64,000 nt of DNA from Centroberyx gerrardi (lineage: Eukaryota > Chordata > Actinopteri > Beryciformes > Berycidae): the NCBI RefSeq assembly GCF_048128805.1, contig NC_135998.1, positions 17,672,156-17,736,155 of the forward strand, written 5' to 3'. Positions within the stretch are counted from its first letter, which is position 1. The number at the start of each line of letters is the position of its first letter. The translations under genes were made by a program, and so were the position numbers. The notes under the pieces were generated by a model. The model was not told the origin of the DNA and searched no databases. It was given only the letters and a program-made list of their open reading frames with translations. Of this stretch, positions 1 through 54,869 are shown one piece after another.

Positions 1-39177
<39,177 letters not shown>

Positions 39178-40429
39178 AAGGGCAGGGTGCCAGGCCGCAG
39201 CCGGGACTCTCCAAGCTGGACTCACTTGCTCACCGTCCGACAGTTGGCCACCAGGCAGGGAGGGGATCGGGGGAAAACAGGAGCCCCTTTCCCTGGCTCA
39301 GTTTGGCCGCTCCTGGAGTGTGGGTGATGCGGGTCAACACTACAGGTCCTTATTACTCTGATATGTCTCTGTTTATCATGCATTAATGGAGCCTGAGTGA
39401 TTCAGAGGTCAAAGAAAGGCATTTGCACTGGAGTCTGGGGGAGGGGGAAGAATCCAGATTCACTGATGATGTCCTAAGGAGTAATATGTTGTTTTCAAAA
39501 CAGAAAAAATGCATTCAAAATCCTTGAAATGGCACAAATGAACTTGATTTAGGCTTGAAACACGGCTGAACTGCACTGACATGTCTTTGTTAGGGATAAG
39601 TCAAGAACACAATGGCAGAATAGGAAACTCTATGCTAAAAGTGAATCAGAGAGGTCTATCTAACCAAATAACCTACAACTGATCTCAGCAAATGTCAAAA
39701 ATGCAATATCAGCAAGTTAGTAAGCTAGTCAGACTAGCTTCTGTGACAATTAATTCACCATTTTTATAGGCTAAAGCTGTTAGTAGCAGACTCCTTATTT
39801 GAAAACAGATCTATTTTCAACTTGTCCTACTTCAACGGTATAGTCAACAGACCTACAATAGCTGTGGTACCTTCTGTATACAAGCCTTTCACTCTCTTTT
39901 ATGGTACCTGGGATGAGTGCCCACTCACTTTCCTTTCTCATCACCATGCAAACTCTTTATCTGACAAGCTAATGGTAGCCTAATACTTGGTCAAACAACT
40001 CAGGGCACTGCAGGCTCTAGACTCAAATATCTACAGCCAACACAAAAGTGTTTAATTATGTTGCATTGAGCAAATAACATCTTGAGGGGGGGGGGGGGCA
40101 GACTATGAAATATAAAAACAAAGTGCAGTGAACTGCAGATCACCAACATTAAACCTAACTTTATCTTTACTGGCCAACTTACTTCAAGGCAAAAGGCAAT
40201 GTCAAAAACACTCAGCAATCTGTATTGCCAACTAAAGTGAAAATGACAGACTTCGGCAACATATGGAGGACTAGTCCCTAAATGATATACTGAAGACAGG
40301 TGTGAAGACGAAACTTACAAGGCCATAGAGAGGTTTATAATGCTGGTTAGCTGGCTACCTAAAGCTAATGTTGAAGGAAGCCATGGAGGCTAACGTTAGC
40401 TGGTGGTATGCAGCGCGAGACCCTTGAAA
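39178..40429 (-). other. abl1 exon 1b 5' flank / possible 5' UTR
   Basis: Immediately upstream of the MGQQ start is a GC-richer block (39,178-39,330) that probably holds 5' UTR. The rest is AT-rich with a run of 12 G (about 40,087) and no recognisable gene. Confidence 0.4.
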
Positions 40430-40930
40430 TGCACATCGAACAGTCAACAGTTGGCTCTTGCTCGGTCACTGATAACACGCCGGCGATAACGTCGGACAGT
40501 GTACTTTAACGTTTCCACCAAAACATCACTGGCAGCCGCAGTTAAGCTTTGCCAACTGGTCCATCCGAACCCAGGGTATTCAATTAGTTTCCAAACTTCC
40601 GTGTCCACTCTTTCCGTCTTGCGGAGTTTTCTTCCCCGTGGTACCCGGACCGAGGCACTTCAATCAAGGGGGCGCAAAGAATCGAGGAAACTCTAGTCCG
40701 CCACGGCGCTGTCACGCCGCTTCTGCAAAACCTTCCCCGCGTTTACAATCGCCAAACTCTTCGTTGCCGTCCCTCCGGTTCGCGTACGTATTCATTGTTC
40801 TCACGTGAAAATCTGGGCAATAAACTTTGGCCGAGTAGTTGTCGCTAAGGCCGCCATACTTCCATACGCAAGGTGGTTTACTGAAATATGTGGGTGGGGA
40901 TACGTTCGACGTCACTGTGCGTGCGTGGGC
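40430..40930. promoter_or_regulatory. CpG-rich island, probable distal abl1 promoter
   Basis: A 500-bp stretch with many CpGs inside AT-rich surroundings, between the exosc2 3' end (about 41.6 kb) and abl1 exon 1b (39.2 kb). No coding exon was recognised. The simplest reading is a promoter or 5' noncoding exon of abl1, transcribed leftwards. A donor-like CTTGTAAGTTTCG on the minus strand ends about 40,319, but no convincing acceptor was found before exon 1b. It could also serve an unannotated noncoding RNA. Confidence 0.45.
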
Positions 40931-41595
40931 TAGTACATGGGACCAGCAGAGATTTTATTATGCTGGAGTCCCGGGCAGACACCTACTGCACTGCATCTCT
41001 TCTGGGATGGGACAGGGTGAACCCGTAACCTACATAAACTTGTTTTTCCAAACATAAATATTACAAAAACTCATAGCATACATTATAGTGAGTATTATCA
41101 AAGTGATATAACTTACAAGAAGATATGATCTTTTAAGGGAAACGGCATAAACGAATGCTTTTCTGAAAATATGCTTGGATCTTTTTATTTACCACATTAT
41201 CAATGGATATACTGCACCACTAGTGCAGTTGCCAATATTAACTCCTTCTGTGGCAATAACTGCTGTCCAGTAATAAGTGTCTTTTTCTATTAAAAAAAAA
41301 AAAAAAAAAAGTATAACTAGTCTGAGTAATAGGGATTTGGTCAGAAAAATATGAAAGAAATACTTTGAGAGTTTGTATAGGAATATGCATCTTCATTTAT
41401 AATCAATAGGAGTTATTGCTTATGGAAATGATTGCATGTGAAAATTATAACTCCTTGTGAATACGTTTTCCTTAGGGTAAAGCCAAAATGACTGACAGCC
41501 ATGTATATCACACACAGCAGTAAACAGATAAACACGTTACTGTACACAATTCAACAAAGCTTGACACACTGAGAATTACTGAAAAGTTTAGAATA

Positions 41596-42003
41596 TTTAT
41601 TGCATACAAAAGTTCTTTGTACAACAACATGACATATTATCAACAATGTACTCCAATATACTGTACCTCTCTGAAAATGTTCACCAATAAAACTAAAGGA
41701 CAGCTGCACTGATGATTTTTGAATACCGGAGTATTTTTAAAAACTACACACCCTTTCCATGAGTAGTCAAATATTGATAAATGGTTTGGTTTCATAAAAT
41801 AAACTCAGAACAGTCATGTTTTCTTCTGGTCGAGCTGCCCATTAGACTGGGAGAAGAGGGAGATGTCTTAGTAAAAGGCAGGTTCAGTCGCTGGGCTGGT
41901 GTCAGTCCCTGACGTGGCTGCTGGTTATCTTGGTTCCTCGACTTGGAATGCAGGAGAGGCACGTTTAGTTTTGTGAGACGGTCACAGGTAGGATTCATGC
42001 TCT
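41596..42003 (-). other. exosc2 3' UTR with polyadenylation signal
   Basis: About 400 bases after the stop codon, with a canonical AATAAA on the minus strand at 41,596-41,601. No later strong signal was needed. The overlapping open frame on this strand is out of phase with exosc2 and not coding. Confidence 0.6.
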
Positions 42004-42084
42004 CTAACCTTCCTGCTCCATCAGCTTCTGTTGCGTCAACATTACTATCTCCTCCATCACTTCTGGTTTCAGGATGTCCTTGAC
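42004..42084 (-). CDS. exosc2: exosc2 exon 9 and stop
   Basis: 81 nt, VKDILKPEVMEEIVMLTQQK then LMEQEG and TAG. CTACAG acceptor. Matches the human C-terminus closely. Confidence 0.95.
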   Translation of the reverse strand, partial: VKDILKPEVMEEIVMLTQQKLMEQEG

Positions 42085-45000
42085 CTGTAGAGGCAGCATA
42101 GAAACGCAAATTGTAGAATGAAGGATGACACTGAAAAATCATAGTTTTAAACACCATAAACATCTTATGGATCATGGACTCTATTTACATACAGAGGGCT
42201 TCATTTATAAAACTTGCCTTACAAAAATGTAAACAGGCAGAATCATGCATACAGTATGTACATTTATTCTCATATTTGTGAATGTATTTTTTTTTTGCTA
42301 TAAATTGTTATAGGTTATAAACAGAGAATTTACTGGGGATTATACTGCATGTGAAACAGCTTAATATCAACACCCTATTAACTTGCATAAATAACCATAA
42401 ATGCTTGCTGAAATGCCCCATATGTGCCTATTTAACATTTAATTTCTCATTCACCTGTACAGCCTTGCTAAGGAAATAAGACAGCACATAATGGTAAGCC
42501 TTTCAAAGCAGTGAAATCAATCATTGTGGATGAAGTTATCTATGAGTTTATGAAAATTGATCTAATGTATCTGTGATAAAATGATCAATGCTCAATCAAA
42601 AACAGCAAAGAAATTCACCACATCTGTTCTAGACTGTTAAAATAATTGAGAAAAACATTTAGCTGTTCTCATCAATTGTTGCCCAAGAGCAGTGGACTTC
42701 CAATATGGCCACCAGAGGGCTCATTACATCACAGGAATGCCTATACAGTATATGAATACAGCTATATAGGAGTGAGAGGACAGGTACACTTTTTTTAAAT
42801 TAGCCTAGCTTTACATTACCTTCACATTTGGTGTCACAACACCCAACATACAAATCCTCAAAATATGAGCACACATGGCATAGAGAAGGCATAGTAGGAC
42901 ACAGATTTCCCAAACTTCATGTGAAAAGATGTGTATAATTTTAAACCCCCAGGGGTTTAAAAATGCGATCTGAAAAAGGATCACATGCTCTCTCAAACTG
43001 GATCAACTGAAGTGTTCTCGACTCACATCAGATCCTACCTGCGTGCTGCCTTACCTGGTGTGGCTGTGAAAACTCGTAGCAGTAGAGAACACTGGTGTCG
43101 TACAGCAGGACCTTGTGAGCAGCCAAGGCTAGGAGGCAGTTCCTCAACCGTGAGATCACCTCTCGATCTGACAGGGAGACGGGCTGAAAGAACAGAGACA
43201 ACAGATGCACAAATGTAGATAAAAATACACAGCAAATTGGATAGATACAAACCAAATGTCTCATCTTTGCATATTACTGACATATTGTAAATGTCTCTAA
43301 ACAAGAGCACAAGGTAAATTCCTAAAACATTATGTGGATCACAATATTCAATATGATTCTATTCTCACCTCCAAACTGGTGGACTATAACTTCTCATTTT
43401 AGTGTTACTGTAAGTGTTTCTTGCCTTGTTTTCTTTGCCTGTCCTCAAGACTAATGAAACTATGAAATACTGCTCTCTATGGGTCCTGGTCCCACCTCCA
43501 GACTGGTGTAGAAGCCCCCGGCCTCCTCCTCCTGGTGTCCCGGCGTGGGATACAGCCACACAAAGCCGTTGTTGCCCAGGATGATGGACGCACCACAGGG
43601 CAGGTTGTGGAAATGAGTCTTCTGCCTCTTGACCAGGGAGGGAGACAGCTGCACCAGCACCCCTTGACCCAGCTGATGGTCACAGAACGTACAAACAGGA
43701 TCATGTTAGGTAAAATGACGCCTGTCAGTAAAACATGATAAATACTCACTGACTTATTTTACTAGTGACCCAATACTTATCCTGTAAGGTCTTCAGTCTG
43801 ATCTATCTGCATCGGCTCCCTGTAAATGTATGTATCGACTACAAAATACTACAAAATCCTACTTCCAACTCACAAAGCATTCTGTGGCCATTCTCCATAA
43901 AATATCACAGATTAACTCTCCGTTCACAGGATATAAGTCTCCTTGATCACAGCCTTCCCTATCGGTCCTCTCCCTTTGTAGCAAGCTTCCTGCAAATGTC
44001 AGGAAATCCAATACTGTCTAAGGGAATCTCACAAAGTCTGAGTATTTAAGTGCAGACGAAAAGCCCTTTTCCAGTATTTAGCATAGCTTACAATCTCTGC
44101 TGGCTCCCACCACTCCTTTCCCTTAATTTCCTTCCCTGCAGTCTGTCGTCTACATTTTGCTCCTAGCGGTGTTCTCGTTTCCACGTGTGTGAACACAGCC
44201 AGCTAGAACTTCAGTGGCTGAAGTGTTTGCACGTAAAATATGCGGTGTTCACAAAACAATTTAGTGTTTACAAAAAAAAAAAGAAATAGTTTAAAACATA
44301 GTTTCGCACATTTACATCTCTAGAATAAATCTAGTTTGGTCAAAATGTGTTTAAGCTTTTAAATACTGTGACTGTATTGAACCTTGAAAATGTTTCATGC
44401 ATCAAACTAAACCATGAGTAGAGTGTATTGTCACATCTGCATAGTACATATTCCACTGGGTATATTGCTATAACTTACCTTTCCATACTTTAAACTACGG
44501 GTGTGAAGCAACAAGGCTCCGTCTGCGAAAACAGACTGCACCTCCGCCTGGAAGAGCAAGACAAAAACAAAACAGACATTCAGTGAGAGAAATAAGAAGA
44601 TGGAGGAGACTATTACTGTCAGAAAAATAGATTTTGTAAATTGTGACTTATGAAAGTGAGCATACACTGATGAGATCTCCCTCCTGAAGGTACTCCCTCA
44701 TGGTTAGCTCATCTTCTGCTGATCTTCTCCTCTAAAAAAAAAAAGACAGAGAGAAAAAAGACTGAATGCTGATTGCTAGGGCCAAGCTTACAGTGTAATA
44801 CAAAGAACATTTCTCCCTTTCAATGACATTTCCAAGGTGTCAGAGTATGTATTTCACTAGTCTAGCAACTCACCAGCTCTCCTCCAGGCAGATTGACAGA
44901 AGACAGCAGGAGAACAGAGTCCAGCCGGGAGTTCGTCTCCACCTTCCACCGTTTCTGCTGAACCTATTCACATCACAAAAACACACATTCACAGATTCTT

Positions 45001-45927
45001 ACTGACCTAAATGATGATGTTTAACAGCTTTGCATTGCTTTCACAGAACTGACTTCCCTTGTCATAACCAGATAGTTTTAGCCCACGTTTAAAATGTCAA
45101 GACATCACATATGAGAGAAGACATGGCAATAGCAAACCTCTGTGATCCGGCCAACCACCACATCTCCCACCTCTCCGTTGAACCTGCAATTCGAAGCAGA
45201 GGCATGTGACAAAAATGATCAAATTTATATACAGCTTGTGCAAATATCAGCGCTACGTAAACTTATTAGAAGGCGGTGCAGGCATCAAATAAGCAGCACT
45301 AGACATCAGGTTAATACCACTTGAATGACGTACAAGTGCACACTGTGAAGGCGTTATTGTATATTAATACAATGTCAGTCATTAATTCACTCACCTGGTC
45401 TTAAGTGGTTTGACGCAGATCAGTTTGTCGACTCTCTCCACCTCTCCAGCAACTGAAGCTGTCAGCTTCTCTTCGTCCATGTAGGTGCCATGACCCCTGG
45501 AGACAAACGGTTGTTATAGTAACGATGATGAGTGATGCAGCCAACCTCCAGTAAGTGATCATCGTGAGGAAAACACCCATCATTATAAAGTATTAATTTA
45601 CACTTCCCCCACCTCCCTTTAAAAGTCCCTATCATCATTTAACCTACATCAGATATTGCTTCCTACACATTTATATCAGAGAGATTTGGGTCAGACTAAA
45701 ACGGGACTGAGTTTAGGTGTGTTTACCCTCCACTACATCCCTGTCTTATATCATGTATCTGGTAATACCGAGTGGATCACCATGCCAACCGGTCCTCACC
45801 TCATGAATCCTGTGTCTGAGGTGATCACATCGCCCGGGACGACCAGATCCTTTCGATCTTTTCGGTCAAAAGCAGACGTTAACGATACTGGTTTCCGAAT
45901 AACTGGTAGTCTCATATCAGCAGCCAT
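42004..45927 (-). CDS. exosc2: exosc2 gene model: RNA exosome cap subunit Rrp4, nine coding exons
   Basis: Encodes a 295-residue Rrp4/EXOSC2 protein (human 293), an S1/KH cap subunit of the RNA exosome that guides RNA into the nine-subunit ring in nucleus and cytoplasm. Coding exons (minus): 45800-45927, 45395-45496, 45138-45183, 44874-44963, 44666-44731, 44479-44547, 43496-43672, 43055-43183 and 42004-42084; these total 888 nt in one continuous frame. The order is N-terminal domain (MAADMRLPV..VVPGD), S1 domain (GEVGDVVVGRITEVQQKRW) and KH-like domain (PCGASIILGNNGFVWLYPTP). The C-terminal helices end MEQEG. The glycines corresponding to the human disease sites Gly30 (VVPGD) and Gly198 (LGNNGF) are both present. 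It ends about 1 kb upstream of the abl1 CpG island on the same strand. Confidence 0.97.
43055..43183 (-). CDS. exosc2: exosc2 exon 8
   Basis: 129 nt, PVSLSDREVISRLRNCLLAL through YCYEFSQPHQ; CTTTCAG acceptor and GTAAGG donor. Confidence 0.96.
43496..43672 (-). CDS. exosc2: exosc2 exon 7 (KH-like domain)
   Basis: 177 nt, LGQGVLVQLSPSLVKRQKTH through EEEAGGFYTSLE. ATCAG acceptor, GTGGGA donor. It contains LPCGASIILGNNGF, the GXNG loop of the KH fold. Confidence 0.96.
43780..44085 (+). mobile_element. L2-like LINE 3' relic in exosc2 intron 6
   Basis: A plus-strand frame reads LHRLPVNVCIDYKIL, like the conserved LHWLPV..RI.FKIL motif near the end of L2/Rex-type LINE ORF2. Further on come degenerate matches to the usual S(F)K..LKT(F)LF end. 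It is frame-broken and antisense to exosc2. Confidence 0.55.
44479..44547 (-). CDS. exosc2: exosc2 exon 6
   Basis: 69 nt, AEVQSVFADGALLLHTRSLK then YGK; CTTCCAG acceptor and GTAAGT donor. Confidence 0.95.
44666..44731 (-). CDS. exosc2: exosc2 exon 5
   Basis: 66 nt, RRRSAEDELTMREYLQEGDL then IS; T-rich TTTTTTAG acceptor and GTATGC donor. Confidence 0.93.
44874..44963 (-). CDS. exosc2: exosc2 exon 4 (S1 domain)
   Basis: 90 nt, VQQKRWKVETNSRLDSVLLL to PGGEL. The acceptor is a weak GAATAG with a poor pyrimidine tract, but homology and phase fix it. GTGAGT donor. Confidence 0.93.
45138..45183 (-). CDS. exosc2: exosc2 exon 3 (S1 domain start)
   Basis: A 46-nt microexon-sized exon, FNGEVGDVVVGRITE. 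TTGCAG acceptor; GAG then GTTTGC donor, a weaker match to consensus. It restores phase 0. Confidence 0.93.
45395..45496 (-). CDS. exosc2: exosc2 exon 2
   Basis: 102 nt, GHGTYMDEEKLTASVAGEVE to CVKPLKT; CTCCAG acceptor and GTGAGT donor. Confidence 0.95.
45800..45927 (-). CDS. exosc2: exosc2 exon 1
   Basis: ATG with 42 codons plus two bases: MAADMRLPVIRKPVS through VVPGDVITSDTGFM. Donor GTGAGG splits an Arg codon. The start matches the human N-terminus. Confidence 0.95.
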
Positions 45928-45988
45928 GCTTGCGACCAAAGCTCACACACACAGCTGCCTTGCGGAAGGCTGTATTGGCGCCTGAAAG

Positions 45989-45996
45989 TGACGTCA
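45989..45996. promoter_or_regulatory. Consensus CRE (TGACGTCA) in the exosc2 promoter
   Basis: A perfect palindromic cAMP-response element 62 bases upstream of the exosc2 ATG, in a CpG-rich TATA-less stretch (about 45,900-46,060). It is typical of CREB/ATF-bound housekeeping promoters; binding is inferred. Confidence 0.5.
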
Positions 45997-47087
45997 TCAC
46001 GCACCCTCTGTTTATTTCCCCCGTGTCGCCCTCCGCTGGTTGCGTTCCCAGCTCATTCATTGAAGGAGAGCTCGATAGGGAATTTTAATATGAAAAGTAC
46101 ATTACAGAGTACATTGAATTAAACACGGCGGGCATTCTTCTGTTTCCTCGTGAAAACAAACCTCCTTTATTGATCGAAATTAGGCTACTTGAGAGACGCC
46201 AAACACAAAAAGGTTTTATTTTATTACAGATTAATAATGCAGTTACGACTGTTATGGTAAAGTTAAGGCAGTTCATTATGTCTTTCGTTGTCTTTCTTGC
46301 TGCCCATATAAAGTTAGGATGAAAGCCCTTAATTGGGGGGAAGCAAATGAAGATAAAACCGGTTTATTTTCTCGTAATAAAATATTTTCTTGAAACCAGA
46401 AAATAGGAGAAAGGATCTGCCAGAGAGGCAGAAATAGGTGGATAATTCACTGTGGGACCATCAAAATCAATCATTAAGTAGCCTAGAAAATACGTTTTAC
46501 TTGCAAATTGTGAATGAAAAGTAGTACTAATTTTGCAGCAGTTTTTATGATAATGTAACCTCACCTTGATGTTTGCTAGCTACAATATGCCTACATGATA
46601 GCCTATTACTTGATTAGGATTTATTTTAGAATGAAAGACAATGCCAGAGGTTCCCAAAATGGGATCCGGCTTAATTTCGGTTTTATTTCACTTGCTAGAA
46701 ATGATCACAATGGCAGAATAAGGGATGACTGCTACTCCCTACTGTTGTTATCACCTCACCCACAGTATCACAGTACAATTTTATTTATTTATTCTCAACT
46801 TTTCAGCAACCCCAGGCCATTTCACTGCAGATTCCTGCCTGCTGCCAGCTGGCTGCCTGAGCTCCCTGGGTCCAGACTGTGTTTCAGTGCTGCTGCCTCC
46901 TGCTTCCTCAGGGACCAGAGGAATGACGTCCTGTGGACTGTGGTTTTCTACATGGGACTTCACCAGACTGACTCGAGTGACTTCTCAAGGTGGACTTGTC
47001 ACTGCCTCTTCCCTGCACTCCCTCTTTGGGGCACTATGCCTTTTCCTGATGTATTTAAGGCCATTTAAATTTGTCAACCACAAAAAT

Positions 47088-47137
47088 CAGACTTGGAGCT
47101 TCTTTTCCTCTACAGACTTGGAGCTTCTTTTCCTCTA
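47088..47137. repeat. 25-bp perfect tandem duplication
   Basis: Two exact copies of a 25-bp unit starting CAGACTTGGAGCTTCTTTTC. Confidence 0.9.
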
Positions 47138-47303
47138 CTACTGTTTGTCTCCCCAGTTGTAGTCGTGTCCATGAAAAGTCTATTGACATGTTATGTTATC
47201 TTAAACCCCTGCAAACTCAAAGGCTGCTCTTCCTCTGTAGTTTCTGTGGGTGTAACCAACATGCTGACCCGGCCATATCTGTGTAGGGAATCGCCCCATG
47301 AAG

Positions 47304-47402
47304 CCCCACTTGGGCTGTCTTGCCAACTCATGACGACCTATGACCCCTGTGTTTCAGTGCAGTAGCCATCTACAGTCATGACCCATGACAGCCCAAGTGG
47401 GG
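47304..47402. repeat. 16-bp perfect inverted repeat with 67-nt spacer
   Basis: CCCCACTTGGGCTGTC at 47,304-47,319 and its exact complement at 47,387-47,402. Confidence 0.85.
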
Positions 47403-48459
47403 TCTTTACCGTCCTCTCAGCTGTTTTTCCAGGCTGTCACTTGGTCTTTTCCTAGTTGTCAGCTGCTCTATTAACTAGACAGGCAGTTACTGGACAGGCT
47501 TAGTTCAGGATCTGATGTAACTATCCCTGGTGCTATTAAACAAGGGTGAAATTAATAAACTAGGGTTAAATTAGACCCACGACACCTCCACAAGGCTCAA
47601 TGGTGAATTTGACTCAAAGCACAAAAAGAACAGATCCCACAGAAACATAGTTTGACACATTACAGGTAACACCATACTGCACCAAAAAAAAAAAAAAAAT
47701 TTAATTTCTCCCAACCAGTGTTTTGTACTTTTTTGCATGTACTGAAGAAGTATTAGGTATTTATGACAAGCTCAATTTTCTCCTGTGGGACTCTTCTTTT
47801 CCTGGGAGTCTGGCGCCATCTTGTGGGAGAAAAGCAAAAGGGCAGGACTCAATTTACAGGCAGACAGTGAAGCTGGTTGAATGATTAGCAAGAAAAAATA
47901 GTATAGAATAGAAGGAAATGTACAAAATGAGTCCATTACTCACTAAACCATAACCAAATGAAAGACCACACTGTAGATGCCGACTCATTCATAACACACA
48001 GTCCTAACACAGATAACAAGTTAGCATAAACCACAAACATGTTCAAAATCCCAGATCTGAGAAATACTTAAAAGGTTTAGATAAATAATGAACACCTCAG
48101 AGTTTACTATTATACATGATCAGTTAAGGCTTTTAAAATTCATATACAGCATAATGTGACATAAAACTCATATCACACTTCATGTCACACTTATTACAGA
48201 TGGCTAAATTTCTCAGCATTGCCTGTCTTTTCTTTTGAGATCCAATCCTACAGTGTAAATAGACTAAAGTTTTTTCTTAATGTTTGCAAACAAAAATTGG
48301 AAACAAAAACGATTAGCATCTGAATACACCTTGACCATTTATGACAGCTTGACCTTCAGCATAACATGTTTGTCACGGTGTCACGATAAAATGCAGTAAA
48401 TCAAACACGTAAATCAAATTAAAAATTTTGGATCATGTTTCATGTTGAGTACAAAAAAA

Positions 48460-48496
48460 AAGTAAGTAAGTAAGTAAGTAGTAAGTAAGTAAGTAA
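48460..48496. repeat. (AAGT)n microsatellite
   Basis: AGTA/AAGT units with one slip, in the exosc2-prdm12 intergenic region. Confidence 0.9.
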
Positions 48497-50076
48497 AAAA
48501 TAATTAGGTTTGTCAGATTGCACCCACTTAAAACACTAAACTTTGCCACACTGTCAATCTAATAAATATAGAAAAATGATTATTAGAGAAACATTTACCT
48601 TTTATATTTGTATACACTGGTTGAAGTTAACGTAAAGATCCATCCAACAGACTTGCAGCACTGCAAGTCTTTAGTCCTACTACTACTACTATTCTGTGTG
48701 TTATTATAAAACTTGATTTAATTTAGAAAGTTTTATTTTTAAATATATAGTATGTATACTGAGTACAAGCATCAACAGTAAAACATCCATTCTGGATTTT
48801 ACGCCTCATAACTGATACTATAAATCTGCTGATATGAGCTACAGAGGAACCGTCCCCAAACCTCAGACTGCTAATGACCCTTAAAATAAGGACCGTGGCA
48901 ACATGGGTGCCCTTTAATATTTTGGGTGACGATTTTGAAACATGCACAAAATCTTTATGATTGTTGTTGCTTAAGTAAAAGGAGTGTTTTTAGTTTGGCT
49001 ACTCTTTTACTTAAATATCATTTAGAAAAGTATGCTGATTTGAGTAAAATGAGGTATTTCTTCTTGAGTGAAATAGTTCAGCGCTCTTTCTGACTGGACT
49101 GGGTTGACAGACTTGATTCAGCTTCTAGACAGATACTGAGAAAAGGTCTGAATCTCAGTCTCTGCCTCAGTCTTTGGGCAGGATTTTGCTCTCTGTCAAG
49201 ATCTAGTCACATAAACTCTCCTGACAAAGGCAAACCTTCACAGATTATTCTCCACTTCCCTGACATAAAATTCTCTCTCATATAAAATTCTCTATACTGG
49301 AGGCTGTAGTTTTGCTGAAGAGGAGACAGAAACAGAGCTGGTTAAACCCTGCTTTGCATCAGATGGGAGGAGGACACCCCAAAAACATTACAGCCTGAAA
49401 CACCCAGTCGCTGTCAGCCATAGGAGAGCGGCTGAACATTTCAGTCCTTAGACCTATTGACATTGGCATTTTTTACATTATAATTTAAACACAGAGTGGC
49501 ACTTCCAGCACCAAAAACATCTTAGCTGCTTTTGTGTGCAACAACTCTGCACCTGCCGGTTTCAGCGACATAGCGCCCTGGCCCCAGTGTGCCTGCTGTG
49601 GGGGCACCCATGGGAGCCCAGCCTCCACCTGATGCATAACTGGTTCAAGCCTGGCCTAACCCCGGCCCAGTGGCACTAAAGCCTGCATTTAAGATGTGGA
49701 TGGGAGGGTCAACCGCCTTCAGAGATTTGGCCAAGCCATATAACAGAAACACTTCACCGAGCCAGAAAACTATAGGTGCTATGCTTCCATGATAACATAT
49801 ACATGCATGCATTGTTTATGATAGTTTATGATAAACCTTATGATTAGGTTTATTTTAGTACTTTAACCACAGCACATGCATAACATTGCAGTGCCATACT
49901 TTGCATAAGTGAGTGTGACTATTTTAACGACTTAATGGTGGATTCAAATAGTGAGCAACAATATTGGATGAAATTATAATTGCAATTTTTGTGTTGTTTT
50001 GATTCTTTTAACTGGCAGTCATCAGAAATTGTTTGATCCAGTAGACAGACATATTACCGCTTTGTTTATATCATCA

Positions 50077-50756
50077 TTTATTTAGAATATAAGAAAGCAC
50101 AAATGTATTTACATTCACATGTACAGTACAATACAATTTTAGAATTACACAATGCTCCAAAGTATACAGACTGTACAAGGATAAAGTGACAATTTTAGTT
50201 TACAGTGTGGAATGATATATAGCTGAAACAATGTACACTGGCGGCCATGTTCCCTTTTTCTACCTGCTGTACAAATCTCTGACCTTATTTTGTTTGAAAG
50301 TACAATTCACCTGAGTTGGTGAGGATGTGATGCAAAATGAAGACGATTCAAAATGTTAAAAAAATACGTTTTGTCTCACATTTGCTATGGATATATGACA
50401 CCTGTTTGGTACTAACAAAGAATACACAAAGAAACATTAAGAACAAATTGTGTTTAAAATCTTGAAATAGTGTTGTTTTTTTATTCCGTATATTTCAGCT
50501 TTCCAAAATACAGACAATCATTAAACTGTCGTTCCATTGGAATTCTGATCACATGGTAGCCCAAAAAAACAAAACGGCAATACAAATAAGGCAACCAATT
50601 GAAATGTCTTTGAGAAACGCTTTACTATCACATCGACCCATTTACTTCATGAGCTCTTTCCTCCCCAGGAGCTCACTCTCAGTCTTGCTCCTCCTCTACA
50701 GCCCTAATCTAAAGTGCAACGTTGTTCTGCATGACTGTCTCTCTCTGCAGGCGCGA
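50077..50756 (-). other. prdm12 3' UTR with two polyadenylation signals
   Basis: AT-rich sequence after the stop. AATAAA occurs on the minus strand at 50,480-50,485 and at 50,077-50,082, suggesting 3' UTRs of roughly 0.3 or 0.7 kb. Confidence 0.5.
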
Positions 50757-54482
<3,726 letters not shown>

Positions 54483-54564
54483 GTCGCAAAAGTTGATGCC
54501 GCAAAAGTCGCGCTCGGCGGTGGATGGGAAGCCTCTGGAGTGAGTGGGGGAGAAGAAGAAAAAA

Positions 54565-54590
54565 ATACACACACACACACACACACACAC
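54565..54590 (-). repeat. (TG)13 microsatellite in the prdm12 5' UTR
   Basis: Thirteen AC units on the plus strand (TG in the transcript), about 80 bases upstream of the prdm12 ATG and downstream of the TATA box. An ATG at 54,590-54,592 lies exactly at its 5' edge and opens an out-of-frame upstream reading frame. Confidence 0.85.
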
Positions 54591-54680
54591 ATACACAGTG
54601 GACGCACAGGCTTGTACACTCCGTCCCTCTCCTCGAGCGTGTTGCGTGGAAAGTGTTGCCCTGCCTCGCGGTGAGGGTCT

Positions 54681-54688
54681 CTTTTATA
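54681..54688 (-). promoter_or_regulatory. prdm12 TATA box
   Basis: TATAAAAG on the minus strand about 200 bases upstream of the ATG, followed by GC-rich sequence. It predicts transcription starting near 54,655. Confidence 0.6.
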
Positions 54689-54821
54689 AGTGGCTGCGTG
54701 ACCCCTGTCTAATTACTTATTAATGACACACCCCTCATGGTGCGGAGCTGCCTGCCGCACCGCAACAAGAGCGCTATTAGACCGTCCTGCTCCGCTTCCA
54801 CCGCGCGAGAGAGGGGCTGGA

Positions 54822-54869
54822 TGTGTGTGTGTGTTTGTGTGTGTGTGTGTGCGTGTGTGTGTGTGTGTG
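54822..54869. repeat. (GT)n microsatellite upstream of prdm12
   Basis: GT run of 48 bases with TT and GC interruptions, about 140 bases upstream of the TATA box. Confidence 0.9.

Larger units (their letters stand above)
46081..50076. other. Intergenic region exosc2-prdm12
   Basis: 4 kb upstream of exosc2 and downstream of prdm12. Two overlapping plus-strand open frames (46,595-47,162) show no domain. The rest is AT-rich with a microsatellite and small repeats. Confidence 0.5.

Noticed and set aside
41792..42175. 127-codon minus-strand frame
   Set aside because: Out-of-phase reading of exosc2 exon 9 and its 3' UTR.
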